From contig CAKKNE010000002.1 in assembly GCA_918797485.1 (NCBI GenBank), forward strand, positions 2,818,501 to 2,882,500: a stretch of 64,000 nt of DNA, read 5' to 3'. The first letter of the stretch is position 1. Every line of letters begins with the position of its first letter. Both the position numbers and the translations under genes were made by a program. Below, piece after piece: positions 18,292 through 30,072 of the stretch. This DNA comes from Pelagomonas calceolata. Its lineage: Eukaryota; Sar; Pelagophyceae; Pelagomonadales; Pelagomonadaceae. Under the pieces are notes generated by a model, which was given only the letters and a program-made list of their open reading frames with translations, searched no databases and had not been told where the DNA came from.

Positions 18292-18837
18292 ATGGCGCTT
18301 CGCCTATCGCTCCTCGTCGTACTGCTCGCGCAGTCGACAACATCTCTCCTAGCGCCGCGACCGTCGCGCACCTGCACCGTGCTGAACGCCCAGGTCGGCT
18401 CCTCCTCGCGGAGCCGCGCCTTCACCAAGACCGGCCCGCGCAAACCGCAGTCGCCGCGGCCCGAGCAGTACCCGAACGAACAGAAGCTCGAGGACCTCGC
18501 CGTCAAGAAGCGCAACATCAAGTACGACCCCGAGTACGCCGACGACATCGCGCGGGCAAAGAGGCGGCTCTTCGACCTGCGCATGCGCAAGTCGCAGCGT
18601 TTGCCGTTTAAGTCGAGCGAATTCCGCGAGCTGCGCCGCTTCGTCGCGCGGCTGAAGACGCAACAAAGGGAAGACGAGCTCCGGGCGGCCGGCGTCGACC
18701 TCAAAAAGAAGAAGCCGCGCACGCGCCGCGAGCGCCAGCGCGCGGCCGAGAAGCGCGCGCGCCAGCTCGCCCAAAAGGCGCGGAACCGCGAGCGCTACGG
18801 CATGGAGGAGCTCGTCGTCGCCGACGACGCGCTCTAG
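18292..18837 (+). CDS. Plastid-type ribosomal protein L29 (uL29)
   Basis: A 181-residue protein. The core (about 83-125), AKRRLFDLRMRKSQRLPF then EFRELRRFVARLKTQQRE, has the two-helix L29 pattern in which a Leu-Arg helix and an R-x-x-x-A-R-x-K-T helix pack together. The N-terminus starts with a signal peptide (MALRLSLLVVLLAQSTTS) and a basic Ser/Arg-rich extension, the bipartite leader expected for import into a secondary plastid. It has a longer lysine/arginine-rich C-terminus than bacterial L29 (about 65 residues). The assignment is based on the helix pattern only. Confidence 0.65.
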   Translation: MALRLSLLVVLLAQSTTSLLAPRPSRTCTVLNAQVGSSSRSRAFTKTGPRKPQSPRPEQYPNEQKLEDLAVKKRNIKYDPEYADDIARAKRRLFDLRMRKSQRLPFKSSEFRELRRFVARLKTQQREDELRAAGVDLKKKKPRTRRERQRAAEKRARQLAQKARNRERYGMEELVVADDAL

Positions 18838-19166
18838 ATAAGTATTTTCGTGTGTGCAACTATGCGTCCACCCGTCGTCCGGGCCCTTCCTCTCGAGAGC
18901 CTACAGTCGAGTCCTACGACGGCCTCGCTCGCAAGCGCAACTTGAAACCGGGACTCGGCGGGAGCAGCCTGAGCACCGGCATAGGCTGTTGTGCTTATGC
19001 TATGGACTGGGCCGTCCGACTGACTCGGCATAGAACGCGCCGAACTGGCACGAAAAAAACTCAGGCTAGCATCATCTCAGGCCAGGAACAAGCAGGGGCT
19101 CCGCCCTCACTAGTCCTAGCACCGTAACAACAATCCAGGAACAAGCAACGTCAAAAAAACACAAGA
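18838..19166. other. Convergent spacer with a shared 3' element
   Basis: 329 bp between the L29 and coiled-coil 3' ends. At about 19091-19128 it holds GGGGCTCCGCCC followed by CTAGCACCGTAA, which recurs at about 57227-57262 beyond the other large coiled-coil gene. Nothing else is evident. Confidence 0.45.
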
Positions 19167-20042
19167 TTAACTAAACACACCAAGCTTCGAAGCACGCATC
19201 TTCGACGACACACCGCGAGGCACGTGCGCCGAAGACTCGAGCAGCGCGACGTGCGCCTTGCGCAGCTCGGCGAGCTCGCGCGTCAGCCGCGCGTTCTCTC
19301 GCTTCAGATCCACGTAGCCGCCGAACTCGCTCGTCGGCGGCGGCGCAGGCAGCGCGTCGGTCTGCACCATACAGTCGACTGCGGGCGGTGGCCGTTGCTC
19401 CGCCAGCGCCTCGGCCTCGGCGAGTCGCGCCGCGAGTTCGTGCTCGCGTTTGCCGACGACGAACCGCTCCTTCGTGAGCGCCCGGAGCCGGTCCGCGAGC
19501 GTCGCCTTCTCGGCTTGGAGGTTCTCCGCGCTCGCGCGCGCCTTGTCGGCCTCGGCGCGCACCAACTCCGCGTCTCGCGCGCGCGCGTCGCGCAGCATTG
19601 CTGCCGCCGCGCGGAAGCGCTCCGCGGCCGTCGTCGCCTCGGCGCGATCCGCCTCGAGGCGCTTGATCGTCGCGGAGGCCGTCGCGGAGGCCGTCGACGC
19701 GCGCGCGCTCGCCCGCGAGCAGCGCGCGTCGGCCTCCGCCGCGGCGTCCGCCGCGCGCGCGCATTCGTCGGCGGCCTTGGCGCGTTCGTTCGCGAGCGCG
19801 GCCTCCAGATCTTGCACGCGTGACTGCTCCGTCGCGAGTTGTTCGCGCATAGACATCGTGTCGCGCGCCGCCGCCGCCGCGCCCGCCGCGCACCGCGCGT
19901 CGAGCCGCAGCAGCGCCTTCTCGAGCGCCACGGCGTCGCATGGCGCGGCCTCGCGGAGCCGCGCGTTCTCGTCGGCGAAGCGCCGGAGCACCTCGAGCGT
20001 CTTGATGTGCTGGCGCCGCAGCTCCTCCGTCGCCGAGTCCAT
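19167..20042 (-). CDS. Coiled-coil protein of unknown function
   Basis: A 291-residue protein that is almost entirely alpha-helical coiled coil (residues 1-215 and 245-275), rich in Ala, Glu, Arg and Leu, with a Pro break (PAPPPTSEFGGY) near 235. The style resembles the 1,886-residue coiled-coil protein at 57-63 kb, and a short 3'-flank sequence is shared by both. No known domain is recognised; a cytoskeletal or centrosomal role is guesswork. The C-terminus ends RASKLGVFS. The start is an ATG just beyond the disordered 5' flank. Confidence 0.65.
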   Translation of the reverse strand: MDSATEELRRQHIKTLEVLRRFADENARLREAAPCDAVALEKALLRLDARCAAGAAAAARDTMSMREQLATEQSRVQDLEAALANERAKAADECARAADAAAEADARCSRASARASTASATASATIKRLEADRAEATTAAERFRAAAAMLRDARARDAELVRAEADKARASAENLQAEKATLADRLRALTKERFVVGKREHELAARLAEAEALAEQRPPPAVDCMVQTDALPAPPPTSEFGGYVDLKRENARLTRELAELRKAHVALLESSAHVPRGVSSKMRASKLGVFS

Positions 20043-20536
20043 GCCTGCGGACGAGAGGTGCGGCGGCCGCGCGCGGCGACGAACGCGACGAGCGAGGCTT
20101 CGCGGCTGCGGTCAGTGTAACTATGACTATTGTGTACCCGTCACCTCGAAAACCGATACGGTATACGGTTGTGGAATCGATCCTCCCGCGCGTTCTTTAT
20201 GTGTTGCAGGACGCCGGTGTTGCGCGTCGATGGCGTCTAGCGCTGAGGGTGGCGGTGTGCTTTGCGCGTCGACGGCGTCTAGCGGCGGTGGCGGTGCTGC
20301 TACAGCGTGAGGTTGCTGAGCTTTGGGAGGCGCTTAGCGTGGTGGTACTCGTGCTGGTGATCGCTGCTGCGATATAGACCGGCGTGCGTACCGATTATAT
20401 ACGTATGCCGCAAACTATGCCGCTAAAGCCGCCGCTGCGCAAGCCCGGCTAGCTAGCGGCCTGTAAGACACTAGCAAGCAAAGCCTTGCTGCGACCACGT
20501 CCCCAGCGCTGTCTCGAAGTACGAGTCGCCGGGGCC
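20043..20536. other. Divergent intergenic region with imperfect 42-bp tandem repeat
   Basis: A unit starting TGCGCGTCGAnGGCGTCTAG occurs twice with a 42-bp period (20221-20305). The recurrent promoter palindrome lies at 20452-20475. A TATA-like run, ATTATATACG, is near 20394. Confidence 0.5.
20452..20475. promoter_or_regulatory. Recurrent promoter palindrome, copy 4
   Basis: GCTAGCGG, CCT, then GTAAGACACTAGC; exact reverse complement of the copy upstream of PEP carboxylase. It lies between two divergent genes, 62 bp before the rightward ATG. Confidence 0.62.
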
Positions 20537-21331
20537 ATGGGTCCGCAGGACGCCTCGGAGACAAGGCCCAGACAAGCCCATGTTTCCATCTCCGAGCGCC
20601 GTGCTGCCCCTCTCCCTGTGGCTGCCCCAGGAAGGAGGGACAACGAGCCTCGAACGATGCGCTCCCCGGTCTCCTGCGAGCTCGGCACCTGCTCCATCTC
20701 GAGCGAGAGCTCACCGTCGACGATCTGGGGCGCGGCGGCCATCCCGCCGGGGCTGCACGAGCCCGTCTGGGCCGAGCTCGACCGCCACGCGCTGCGGCTC
20801 TTCGGCCCGCGGCGCAAGCCCGTGCGCGAGGGCCAGGGCCTGCTGCGGAAGCAGCGGCGGCGCACGGACCCTCCGATCGCGGGCCTCGCGCCGTCGCGGC
20901 GCTACCTCGCCGGCGTGGCGAAGCGCTACTGCGCGCGGCCGCCCCAGCCGCGGCGCGCGTCGAGGCACGACCTGGATCGCCTCGTGGACCCGCACGGCCT
21001 GATCGCCCAAGCGCGGAGCCAGAGCGGCGTCGCGCCCGTGGGGACGCGCCAGTCGCGGACGCGCGGCGTGCCGCGCCGCTCGGAGGCGGCGTGGCCGCTC
21101 GACGGCGTCGCCGCGCGCCCGCCGCCGCGCCGGCCGCCGACGGCCGCGTCGGCCGCGGCGGAGGCGGCGGCGCTCCCGCGCCTGCCCAAGGGCAAGACGA
21201 TGAGCTTCCGCGCGTCGGTCCGCGCCGAGGTCGGGCGGATGACGCCTGGCGTTTCTAAATCGCGGCGGCGGCGGTCGGACTGGATCAACCCCGGCGTGTC
21301 CCAGGCGCGCCGGGAGGACTGGAAGACCTAA
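20537..21331 (+). CDS. Uncharacterised basic Arg/Pro-rich protein
   Basis: A 264-residue protein with no domain I recognise. Residues 60-125 look the most folded (STIWGAAAIPPGLHEPVWAEL, then LRLFGPRRKPVREGQGLL). The remainder is basic and Pro/Ala-rich and ends SDWINPGVSQARREDWKT. The start at 20537 (GCCATGGGT) is the first ATG in frame; a second at 20657 is possible. The stop is only 10 bp from the convergent VWA gene, so the 3' ends of the two transcripts must overlap. Confidence 0.5.
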   Translation: MGPQDASETRPRQAHVSISERRAAPLPVAAPGRRDNEPRTMRSPVSCELGTCSISSESSPSTIWGAAAIPPGLHEPVWAELDRHALRLFGPRRKPVREGQGLLRKQRRRTDPPIAGLAPSRRYLAGVAKRYCARPPQPRRASRHDLDRLVDPHGLIAQARSQSGVAPVGTRQSRTRGVPRRSEAAWPLDGVAARPPPRRPPTAASAAAEAAALPRLPKGKTMSFRASVRAEVGRMTPGVSKSRRRRSDWINPGVSQARREDWKT

Positions 21332-21341
21332 TCTCGTACAC

Positions 21342-22229
21342 TTAACTGACTACACAGCAACCACCGCCGCCGGCCCCTTTTTTCTCGTCCATGTGGTCGT
21401 ATTTCGGCATCTTTCCCCCGAGCACGGCCTTGGCCATCCACTTGTAGTACGAGAGCCGCTTGCCGTGCGCCTCGACCTCGCGCTTCTCCGACACGTAGTC
21501 GTCGGTGATGTCGACGCCGGGCAGGCGGTCCACGTGCCGGTTGTAGGCCTCGACGACGTCGTCGTCCTCCGTGCACATGAGGAACGTCACGAAGACGCTC
21601 GGCTTCTTCGAGCCCACCATCTGCCGCAGCCCGTCGAAGGTCACGTCCGAGGGCTCGCCGTCCGTCATGACCAATACAATAAGCTCCGTCTCGTTGCTGT
21701 GGCCCTTGGGGTGCCACTGGCCGCTCAGCAGCGGCCGCAGGCGCGCGCCGAGTGGCGTCCGCCCGCGCGCCGGGCGCCCGTAGAACAGCGTCTCGACGTG
21801 CTGCTTGCTGTGGATCTCGTGCCACGTCGGGTCGTTCAGAAACTGCACGTGGAACCCGTCCGAGTGGTCCACGACGAGGAGCAAGTGCGCGAGCTTGATC
21901 AAGGTTTCCTGCAGCTCCTCCCACCGCGTCTTCGGGTTCATCGTGTTCGTCGGGTCGGCGATCTGGTTCATGGAGCCGCTGTCGTCGGCGACCACCACGA
22001 TGTCCGTTCCCGCGATCGACAGCAGGTCGCGCACGACGTCCTCGGGCAGGTCCAGCTCGTCCTGCATGTGCCGCACGCGGTCGCCCACGGTCAGGTTCGG
22101 CGCCTGGTTCACGAGGCCGACAACCTGGCCCGCCTGCTGCTGTTGCGCGATCGGCTGGGGCGGCGCCGAGATGGGCACCGCCGGCGGCGGCGGCGGGTGG
22201 AGCGAGTAGGGCGGCGGCGGCTCACTCAT
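21342..22229 (-). CDS. VWA-domain protein with C-terminal CaaX box
   Basis: A 295-residue protein. A Pro-rich N-terminus with Tyr (PPPPYSL) is followed by a von Willebrand factor A domain (about 74-250). The metal-ion-dependent adhesion site is complete by eye: DDSGSM (82-87), a conserved Thr in the GRTPLGARL region, and TDGEPSD. The end, GGGGCCVVS, is a CaaX box (CVVS) preceded by another Cys, so farnesylation plus palmitoylation at a membrane is likely. It is intracellular, as no signal peptide is seen. The partner is unknown. Confidence 0.8.
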   Translation of the reverse strand: MSEPPPPYSLHPPPPPAVPISAPPQPIAQQQQAGQVVGLVNQAPNLTVGDRVRHMQDELDLPEDVVRDLLSIAGTDIVVVADDSGSMNQIADPTNTMNPKTRWEELQETLIKLAHLLLVVDHSDGFHVQFLNDPTWHEIHSKQHVETLFYGRPARGRTPLGARLRPLLSGQWHPKGHSNETELIVLVMTDGEPSDVTFDGLRQMVGSKKPSVFVTFLMCTEDDDVVEAYNRHVDRLPGVDITDDYVSEKREVEAHGKRLSYYKWMAKAVLGGKMPKYDHMDEKKGAGGGGCCVVS

Positions 22230-22539
22230 GGTTGCGCGTAGCGTTGCTGCGTAACTTTGCTGCGTCCCGCTGCGTTGCTAATGCAACAGATCCGCTCTCT
22301 GGCGCCGAAACTGCCTCGAAAAAACTTCGTTTGTACAGTCCTAGTATCTTACACCGCTAGCTCAGATCAGCTCCTCCACACGCCCCGTCGGGTAATAGAG
22401 GCTAGGCTAGGCGCACACCCAAAATACCCCGGCCCGGGGATCACCAGAGCACAGCGGCACACAAGTCTGTGCAAGCGCTCACGACAGGCTCCTGAACCAG
22501 TCCGGAGCTCCACCGGTGGTCGAGCGAGGCTGCCCCATC
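22230..22539. other. Divergent intergenic region, 310 bp
   Basis: Promoters of the VWA (leftward) and MTHFSD-like (rightward) genes. Contains one copy of the recurrent palindrome (22341-22361). Nothing else is seen. Confidence 0.5.
22341..22361. promoter_or_regulatory. Recurrent promoter palindrome, copy 5
   Basis: CTAGTATCTTACA followed directly by CCGCTAGC. Located between the divergent VWA and MTHFSD-like genes. Confidence 0.6.
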
Positions 22540-23334
22540 ATGTCCTGCAAGGGAGACTGGCGCGGCCGCTCGGAGGCGAAGGACGTCGTGCGCGAGCGGG
22601 CCTGGGCGGCCCTCGAGGCGTCGGGCGATGCCAGAGATGACGACGGCCCGCGCGGCCGCATACCCGACTTTGTCGGCGCGGAAGACGCGGCGGCCGCGCT
22701 CGCGGAGACGCCCGAGTGGCAGCAAGCGCGCGTCGTGAAGTCGAACCCGGACCCGCCGCAAGCGCCCCTGCGGCGGCGGGCGCTCGAGGAGGGCAAGACC
22801 GTCTACGTGCCCGTGCCGCAGCTGACGGAAGACACGCCCTTTTTAAAGCTGGACCCGGCGGTGCTGAAGGCGAAGGGCGTCGCCTTCGCGGACGCGGCGA
22901 CCGCGGCCGGCGCGGCCCGGCACGGCGAGGGCGTGCGCTTCGACCAGATGGAGAAGTTCGACATTGCAATCGTGGGTTCCGTGGCCGTGGCGCGCGAGGG
23001 CGCGCGGCTAGGCAAGGGCGGCGGCTTCGCGGACCTGGAAATGGGGATATTTCGGCACTACGGCTGGGTCACGCCGGGCGAAACGCCGATCGTCACCACG
23101 GTCCACCCGACGCAGCTCGTCGACGGCGTGCTGAGCGCGGCGCTCGACGAGTGGGACGTGCCCCTCGACCTCATCTGCTGCCCGGGCGAAGTCATTAGGA
23201 CGCAGACAGCGCTGCCGCAGCCGACGAAGACGGTCTCCTGGAGCGCCGTGCGGCCCGACCAGTTCCGGGACATCCCCTTCCTGACCGAGCTCCGGCGCGA
23301 GATGGATGGCTTGTTTGCTCACGATAACAGTTAG
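22540..23334 (+). CDS. 5-formyltetrahydrofolate cyclo-ligase family protein, MTHFSD-like
   Basis: A 264-residue protein of the COG0212 family in the form found in human MTHFSD. GRIPDFVGAEDAA, WQQARVVKSNPDPPQ, LRRRALEEGKTVYVPVPQL, FDQMEKFDIAIVGSVAVA and ARLGKGGGFADLEMGIFR (about 160-180) are all present in order. VTTVHPTQLVD and DLICCPGEVIRTQ complete the fold. True 5-FTHF cyclo-ligases make 5,10-methenyl-THF with ATP; whether this branch does so is uncertain. There is no RRM as in human MTHFSD. The start is the first ATG in frame. The stop is 9 bp from the convergent PfkB gene. Confidence 0.85.
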   Translation: MSCKGDWRGRSEAKDVVRERAWAALEASGDARDDDGPRGRIPDFVGAEDAAAALAETPEWQQARVVKSNPDPPQAPLRRRALEEGKTVYVPVPQLTEDTPFLKLDPAVLKAKGVAFADAATAAGAARHGEGVRFDQMEKFDIAIVGSVAVAREGARLGKGGGFADLEMGIFRHYGWVTPGETPIVTTVHPTQLVDGVLSAALDEWDVPLDLICCPGEVIRTQTALPQPTKTVSWSAVRPDQFRDIPFLTELRREMDGLFAHDNS

Positions 23335-23343
23335 TTTAGATTG

Positions 23344-24459
23344 CTAGCTCGTCTTCGTCACGACCGTCTTGGCGTGGATCGCCGCCGCGACGTCGGCGTC
23401 GAAGACTGCGTTCTCCGCCGTCAGGCACGATGCGGCGCCGCACGCGAGGCCGTAGGCGAAGGCGCCCACCGGATCGTCGTTCTCGAGCCATTTTGCGAAC
23501 GTGGTGCCGGCGACCGTGTCGCCTGCTCCAATCGGCGACAGGACGGGCCCGAACTCGGACAAGCTAGGGCCGGCGAGCGCGTAGACCGCGTCGCCGACCA
23601 GCGCCCCGCCCGGGTGCGGTCCGTCCGTCCACAAGATGGCGGCGAGCGCGTCGCTCGAGAGCTTGGCGGCCAGCGCTCGCGCCGCATGTGCGGTTCGGGC
23701 CGGATCGTCGACGCTATCGGCCGCGCCCGCCGCCAGCGGGTCGCCCGCCGCCAACAGTAACTCGCGGGCGTTCACCTTCAGCACCATGCGCGCGCCGACG
23801 CTCGCGGCGGCGGCGACGGCGTCTTCGAGTCCCGCGACGGCGTCGATCAGAAACTTGCCGCCTTGCGCGAGGGTCGCCGCCGCACAAGTGCTGTAGAAAT
23901 CGGCCGGTACGCCAGGCGGCAGCGAGCCCGCCGCCAGCAGGCCCGGCGCGGTCCGCGACGCGAGCGCCGCGCGCAGCGCGTCCAGCTCGGTCGCCGTGAC
24001 CGCTCCGGACGGCTCCACGATCTCCGTCGCGTTGCCGTCGGCAACAAGCGTCGTGCAGATCCTCGTCTGCGAGGCCGTGCGGATCCAGAGCGCCTCGTCA
24101 GCGCCCGACGCGCGTTTTCGCAGCGCTTCTGCAAGTGCGTCGCCGGCGTCGCCGCCGTAGAACTGCGCGAGTGCCACGCTGCCCGGTCGTGCGGCGGCCG
24201 CGGCAAGGTATGCGCCCTGGCCCTTGCCGCCGACGCCTCCACCGCTCTCAGCAGCACGATTGACGGCACCGATGACGAGCGGTTTCTCGAACGCGACGCG
24301 GCGCTGGAAGGCAGCGTTGAGGCCTAGCACGACGCCCGGCTCCTTTGTAGACATGCTGATTGTGCTGCGCAGCCTCGGTCTGAAATTGCTGCGCAGCCTC
24401 GCCGGTGTCAGCGCGCACGCCGCCGCTGCGAGGGCTGGTGCAAGGTAGTGCAGTCGCAT
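23344..24459 (-). CDS. PfkB-family sugar kinase, 1-phosphofructokinase-like
   Basis: A 371-residue kinase of the ribokinase/PfkB family. VVLGLNAAFQRRVAF and the GGGVGGKGQGAYLA loop form the sugar site, GSLPPGVPADFY is typical of the 1-phosphofructokinase/tagatose-6-phosphate branch, and SPIGAGDTVAGTTFA (about 320-335) is the PfkB signature with the catalytic Asp. The N-terminus MRLHYLAPALAAAACALTPARLRS suggests a signal or plastid leader. The start was set at 24459; in-frame sequence up to 24585 lacks a conserved look. The exact substrate is unknown. Confidence 0.85.
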   Translation of the reverse strand: MRLHYLAPALAAAACALTPARLRSNFRPRLRSTISMSTKEPGVVLGLNAAFQRRVAFEKPLVIGAVNRAAESGGGVGGKGQGAYLAAAAARPGSVALAQFYGGDAGDALAEALRKRASGADEALWIRTASQTRICTTLVADGNATEIVEPSGAVTATELDALRAALASRTAPGLLAAGSLPPGVPADFYSTCAAATLAQGGKFLIDAVAGLEDAVAAAASVGARMVLKVNARELLLAAGDPLAAGAADSVDDPARTAHAARALAAKLSSDALAAILWTDGPHPGGALVGDAVYALAGPSLSEFGPVLSPIGAGDTVAGTTFAKWLENDDPVGAFAYGLACGAASCLTAENAVFDADVAAAIHAKTVVTKTS

Positions 24460-24855
24460 GCGCGGGTGCCGTCGCGCGAACGCTAACGAATCGCAGGCCT
24501 CGAAAGTGCAGTAATGTGGGTCTTGAGGACTGACTGCGACCGTCTGCGTGATGCAGCTTGTGTGGAGAGCCACGAGAGCCAGCACCGCCGCGATGGTGTA
24601 TATACTTAAGTACCTTATGGTACCTTATATAACTCGGAGGTAAAAAAAAATAGGATAATGTGGAAACGGGTACAGGGGATTTTTTTGCTGTTGTCACAGG
24701 CGATGCCACCATTACAAGGGCTACAGCAACGGTATTGCATTTATAATCGACCCACCTGACCATTCTCCCCCCGCGCGAGGCCGTCGCGCAAAACTCGTCT
24801 CCCACTTCCGCTAGTTTCGAACGGAAAGGTTATCACAATTACAAGACTAGCCCCC
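24460..24855. other. AT-richer intergenic spacer
   Basis: 396 bp between the start of the PfkB gene and the end of KRR1, both leftward. It holds the short direct repeat GTACCTTAT (twice near 24610-24629), TATATA runs and an A-run at about 24643. It probably includes the PfkB promoter and the KRR1 3' end. No gene seen. Confidence 0.5.
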
Positions 24856-26932
<2,077 letters not shown>

Positions 26933-27505
26933 ATGTCGAAGTGCGTCAAAGCCGACGGCAGCGAGCCGACGGAGATCGAGGCCTCCGTGGCCACGGAGCT
27001 GAAGAATTTGGAGCAGGGCTCGTCCGAGATCAAGGTCGAGCTCCGGGAGCTCACGTTCCTGAGCGCGCGCGAGGTCGACGTCGGCGGCGGCAAGAAGGCC
27101 ATCATCATCTTCGTGCCCTTCCCCCAGCTGAAAAAATACAACAAGATCCAGACGCGGCTCGTCCGCGAGCTCGAGAAGAAGTTCTCGGGGCGGCACGTGA
27201 TTGTGGTGGGCCAGCGGACGATCCTGGGCAAGAACTACGCGCGGAGCGCGAAGTCGAAGGGCCCGCGGCCGCGGAGCCGCACGCTGACGGCGGTCCAGGA
27301 CGCCATCCTCGACGATTTGGTCTACCCGACGGAGATCGTCGGCAAGCGCACGCGGTGCAAGTTGGACGGCTCCAAGGTGCTGAAGGTGCTGCTCGACCCG
27401 AAGGACCAGGTCAACGTCGAGACGAAGCTCGACACCTTCAGCCACGTCTACAAGAAGCTCACGAACAAGGAGGTCATCTTCGAGTTCCCGGTCATCGAGG
27501 CCTGA
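26933..27505 (+). CDS. RPS7: 40S ribosomal protein S7 (eS7)
   Basis: A 190-residue cytosolic small-subunit protein, full family length. Conserved blocks include [60 protein letters not shown], then [40 protein letters not shown] and [20 protein letters not shown]. There is no intron. The ATG context ACCACCATGTCG is strong. It shares a divergent promoter region with KRR1. Confidence 0.98.
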   Translation: MSKCVKADGSEPTEIEASVATELKNLEQGSSEIKVELRELTFLSAREVDVGGGKKAIIIFVPFPQLKKYNKIQTRLVRELEKKFSGRHVIVVGQRTILGKNYARSAKSKGPRPRSRTLTAVQDAILDDLVYPTEIVGKRTRCKLDGSKVLKVLLDPKDQVNVETKLDTFSHVYKKLTNKEVIFEFPVIEA

Positions 27506-27927
27506 GTGTGGTCGTCTAAAATAAAAATAGTTCCGTATTTTGATGTTGCGGCGGCGGCGGCGTGGGGTGTCGGCCGTACAGCTCTCGGAGTCTGTTTCGT
27601 GCTACGTCGTGGGCGGAGACTGGGTGTTGAGGCCCGTTCGAACCGCTCTCTGGCGGCGGCACTTCCCGGAAGCCTGGCGTTTACGATGTGTTGCCGTACG
27701 CTGCTAGCCTCAGCCTAGGGCCTCATAAGCTAGTGTGTTAATGCCGCTAATTAGAGTCGCCGCGACTCCGCACGCGCTCGCTCGGCTGTCTGCGATCCTC
27801 GTGGGTCTCGAACACAGCCGTGCTCGACAAAACGACGAGCAGTATCCAGCCGCGCACGCTCGCCGAACGCTAGCGCAGCTAAGCAGCAGCACAAGCCACG
27901 CTCGCCGCCGAGCGCAGGAACGGGCTG
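27506..27927. other. Intergenic spacer, 422 bp
   Basis: Between eS7 and ARS2, both rightward. The recurrent palindrome is at 27729-27750. Nothing else recognised. Confidence 0.5.
27729..27750. promoter_or_regulatory. Recurrent promoter palindrome, copy 6 (variant)
   Basis: GCTAGTGTGTTAAT then GCCGCTAA, 178 bp before the ARS2 ATG. Two core positions and the last base differ from the consensus. Confidence 0.45.
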
Positions 27928-30072
27928 ATGGACTCCCCGGGCGCGCCCTCCTCGTCGCGGCTGAGCCCCTTCAAGACCTACCGCGAGTTCGTCGCGGACC
28001 AGCGAGACGACGCGGACCCCCAGGCCTTCGCGCGGAGGTACGGGGAGTATCGCGGCGGCTTCGCGAGGGAGTTGGTGCGGCGCTTCTTCGAACGGAACGC
28101 GGACTTTGCCTGGTTTCGCGACCGCTACGACCCGAGCCGCGTTGAGGAGCGGTGCGAGAAGCAGCGCGCGCGCGCCGCGGGCGCGGCCAAGAGGTTCCGA
28201 GAGGACGTGGACAAGGCGGGCGAGGACGCGGTCAAGCAGGCGTCGCTCGACCCGAACGCGATTGAAACGGTCGCGCCGACCGACGAGGACGAGGACAAGG
28301 TGCCCCTCGAGGCGTCGCTGCACGCGGTGCCCGACCACGCGGCGGCGAATTGTGTACTATTACCCGGAGCGCCGCCCGTCTGCGGCGAGGCGGCTTTGAG
28401 GGACGCCGTGAAGCGCGCCGTCGAGAAGGACGACGACGAAAAAAAGGTGCCGCCGCGCCTGCTCATCGACGACGCCGCCGCGCGGCGCAAGGACGGTTTC
28501 GAGGTCGACTGCTGGCTCCTCTTCGCGGACAAGGACCAAGCTAGAGACGCCTGCAAATTATTGCAGGACGCGCGCCTCGACGTGCCCGTGCCGCCGGCGC
28601 TGACGGATGCTCCGTTACCTTGGGACGAGGCCAGTATCAGAAACGCGCGGAACGTCACCGACGACGACGACCTGGGTGAGGACCACCCCGACCCCATCGC
28701 CCGGGACACGGCCGAGGAGCGCGTCAAGCGGGGCCTGGACCGGGAACCTACCGATCGGGACAACTTCCGGTGCCGCGCGCGGCGCGCGCTGCTCGCCGCA
28801 TCGACGCCGGCGGTCGACGATCTGGGCCGGTCCAAGCCGCCGCGCCGGGCGCCGCGGCCGTGGACGCGCGGCGGCGCGGCGCTGGCGACGCGGCCGCGGC
28901 TCGCGCGCGACGCGGCGCAGGCCCAGGCGCTCGCGGAGGCGCTGGACGCGGCGGCGGACGTGCCGGAGGAGGACCGCTTCGCGCGGGTGGTGGAGGGCGA
29001 CGGCGAGCTCGCGGAATTACTAAGGGGGGACAACGCCGCGCGGCTGGACGTGTGCGCGGCGTATTTGCGGAGGGTGCACCTCCACCTGTATTACGGCGGG
29101 GCGCGGTGCCGCGACGAGGTCGATCTGCTCACGAGGGACGCGGCGTGGCTGACGCGGCCCGACGCGGCCGACGAGCCCCTCAACGCCGCCGAGGAGCTGG
29201 CGCTCTTCGAGAAGGAGTCCACGAAGCTGCGCGACCGCCTGAGCGAGACGAGAAAAAGGAGGCGGTCGGACGGCGACGAGGCCGCCGACGAGGCGAAGGA
29301 CGAGGAACCCAAGGAGGAGGAGAAGGAAGAGGAGGAGGAGGACTGGGGCGCCTCGCTGCGGGCCGAGGACGAGAAGACGATCCGACTGATCCAGCAGGCG
29401 ACGCGCGAGGCCGACGCGACGGCGGAGCCGGACGCGTCCGCGGGCGTCGGCCCGGGCCGCTGCTACCACCCGCGCGGCCGCTGCGCGAAGCTCTTCCCGC
29501 GCGAGGGCCGGTGCCTCGCGGCCGCGCGCGCGCGTTTTGATGGATTGCACAAGCTCGAGGAGGACAACGGGCGCGCCAGGTGCGCCTTCGAGTGGTGCCG
29601 CAAGCTGTTTAAGTCCGACGAGTACCTCAAGAAGCACCTCGCGAATAGGCACGGCGACCACCTCGAGGCCTACCTGACGAGCGCGCGGCGGCCGTTCATG
29701 TGGGCGGTCTACGACGCGGACGCGCACAAGCCCCTGCCGCCCTTACGGACGGCGAATGGCGACGAGGTCGAGCCCCTCGATCTTTTGAGAGGAGGCGACT
29801 TCCAGGCGCCGCGGAAGCGCGACCGCCGCGACCGCGACCGCGGCCGCGACCGCGACCGCCGCGACCGCGGCCGCCGCGACGACTTCCGGTCGCCGCGGGA
29901 GCGGTACGCGGCGGGCCCGCCGCGGCCGCCGCCCGGCGCCGAGCGCTCGAGCGACACGCGCAAGCCCCCCAGCTACGACGACGTCGACGCGCCGAAGCGG
30001 CCGGTCCTCGACCTCGACTACGGCGTCCTCCTGCCGCCGCCGGCCAAGAAGAAGAAGAAGAGCGCCGGCTAG
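27928..30072 (+). CDS. ARS2/SERRATE RNA-processing protein
   Basis: A 714-residue nuclear protein. The N-terminus, FKTYREFVADQ, ARRYGEYRGGFARELVRRFF and WFRDRYDPSR, is the SERRATE/Ars2 N-terminal domain. The central region includes LDVCAAYLRRVHLHLYYGGA, matching the family's VHLYCYYGG motif. A single C2H2 zinc finger uses C552, C557, H570 and H575. The tail is RD/RS-rich (RDRDRGRDRD) and ends with basic lysines. ARS2 links the nuclear cap-binding complex to RNA maturation, export or decay, and in plants to microRNA processing. Acidic run EEEKEEEEED near 470. The frame is uninterrupted. Confidence 0.88.
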   Translation: MDSPGAPSSSRLSPFKTYREFVADQRDDADPQAFARRYGEYRGGFARELVRRFFERNADFAWFRDRYDPSRVEERCEKQRARAAGAAKRFREDVDKAGEDAVKQASLDPNAIETVAPTDEDEDKVPLEASLHAVPDHAAANCVLLPGAPPVCGEAALRDAVKRAVEKDDDEKKVPPRLLIDDAAARRKDGFEVDCWLLFADKDQARDACKLLQDARLDVPVPPALTDAPLPWDEASIRNARNVTDDDDLGEDHPDPIARDTAEERVKRGLDREPTDRDNFRCRARRALLAASTPAVDDLGRSKPPRRAPRPWTRGGAALATRPRLARDAAQAQALAEALDAAADVPEEDRFARVVEGDGELAELLRGDNAARLDVCAAYLRRVHLHLYYGGARCRDEVDLLTRDAAWLTRPDAADEPLNAAEELALFEKESTKLRDRLSETRKRRRSDGDEAADEAKDEEPKEEEKEEEEEDWGASLRAEDEKTIRLIQQATREADATAEPDASAGVGPGRCYHPRGRCAKLFPREGRCLAAARARFDGLHKLEEDNGRARCAFEWCRKLFKSDEYLKKHLANRHGDHLEAYLTSARRPFMWAVYDADAHKPLPPLRTANGDEVEPLDLLRGGDFQAPRKRDRRDRDRGRDRDRRDRGRRDDFRSPRERYAAGPPRPPPGAERSSDTRKPPSYDDVDAPKRPVLDLDYGVLLPPPAKKKKKSAG

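Noticed and set aside
27625-27665. GTTCGAACC resembling a tRNA T loop
   Set aside because: The flanking bases do not pair and no cloverleaf is possible.
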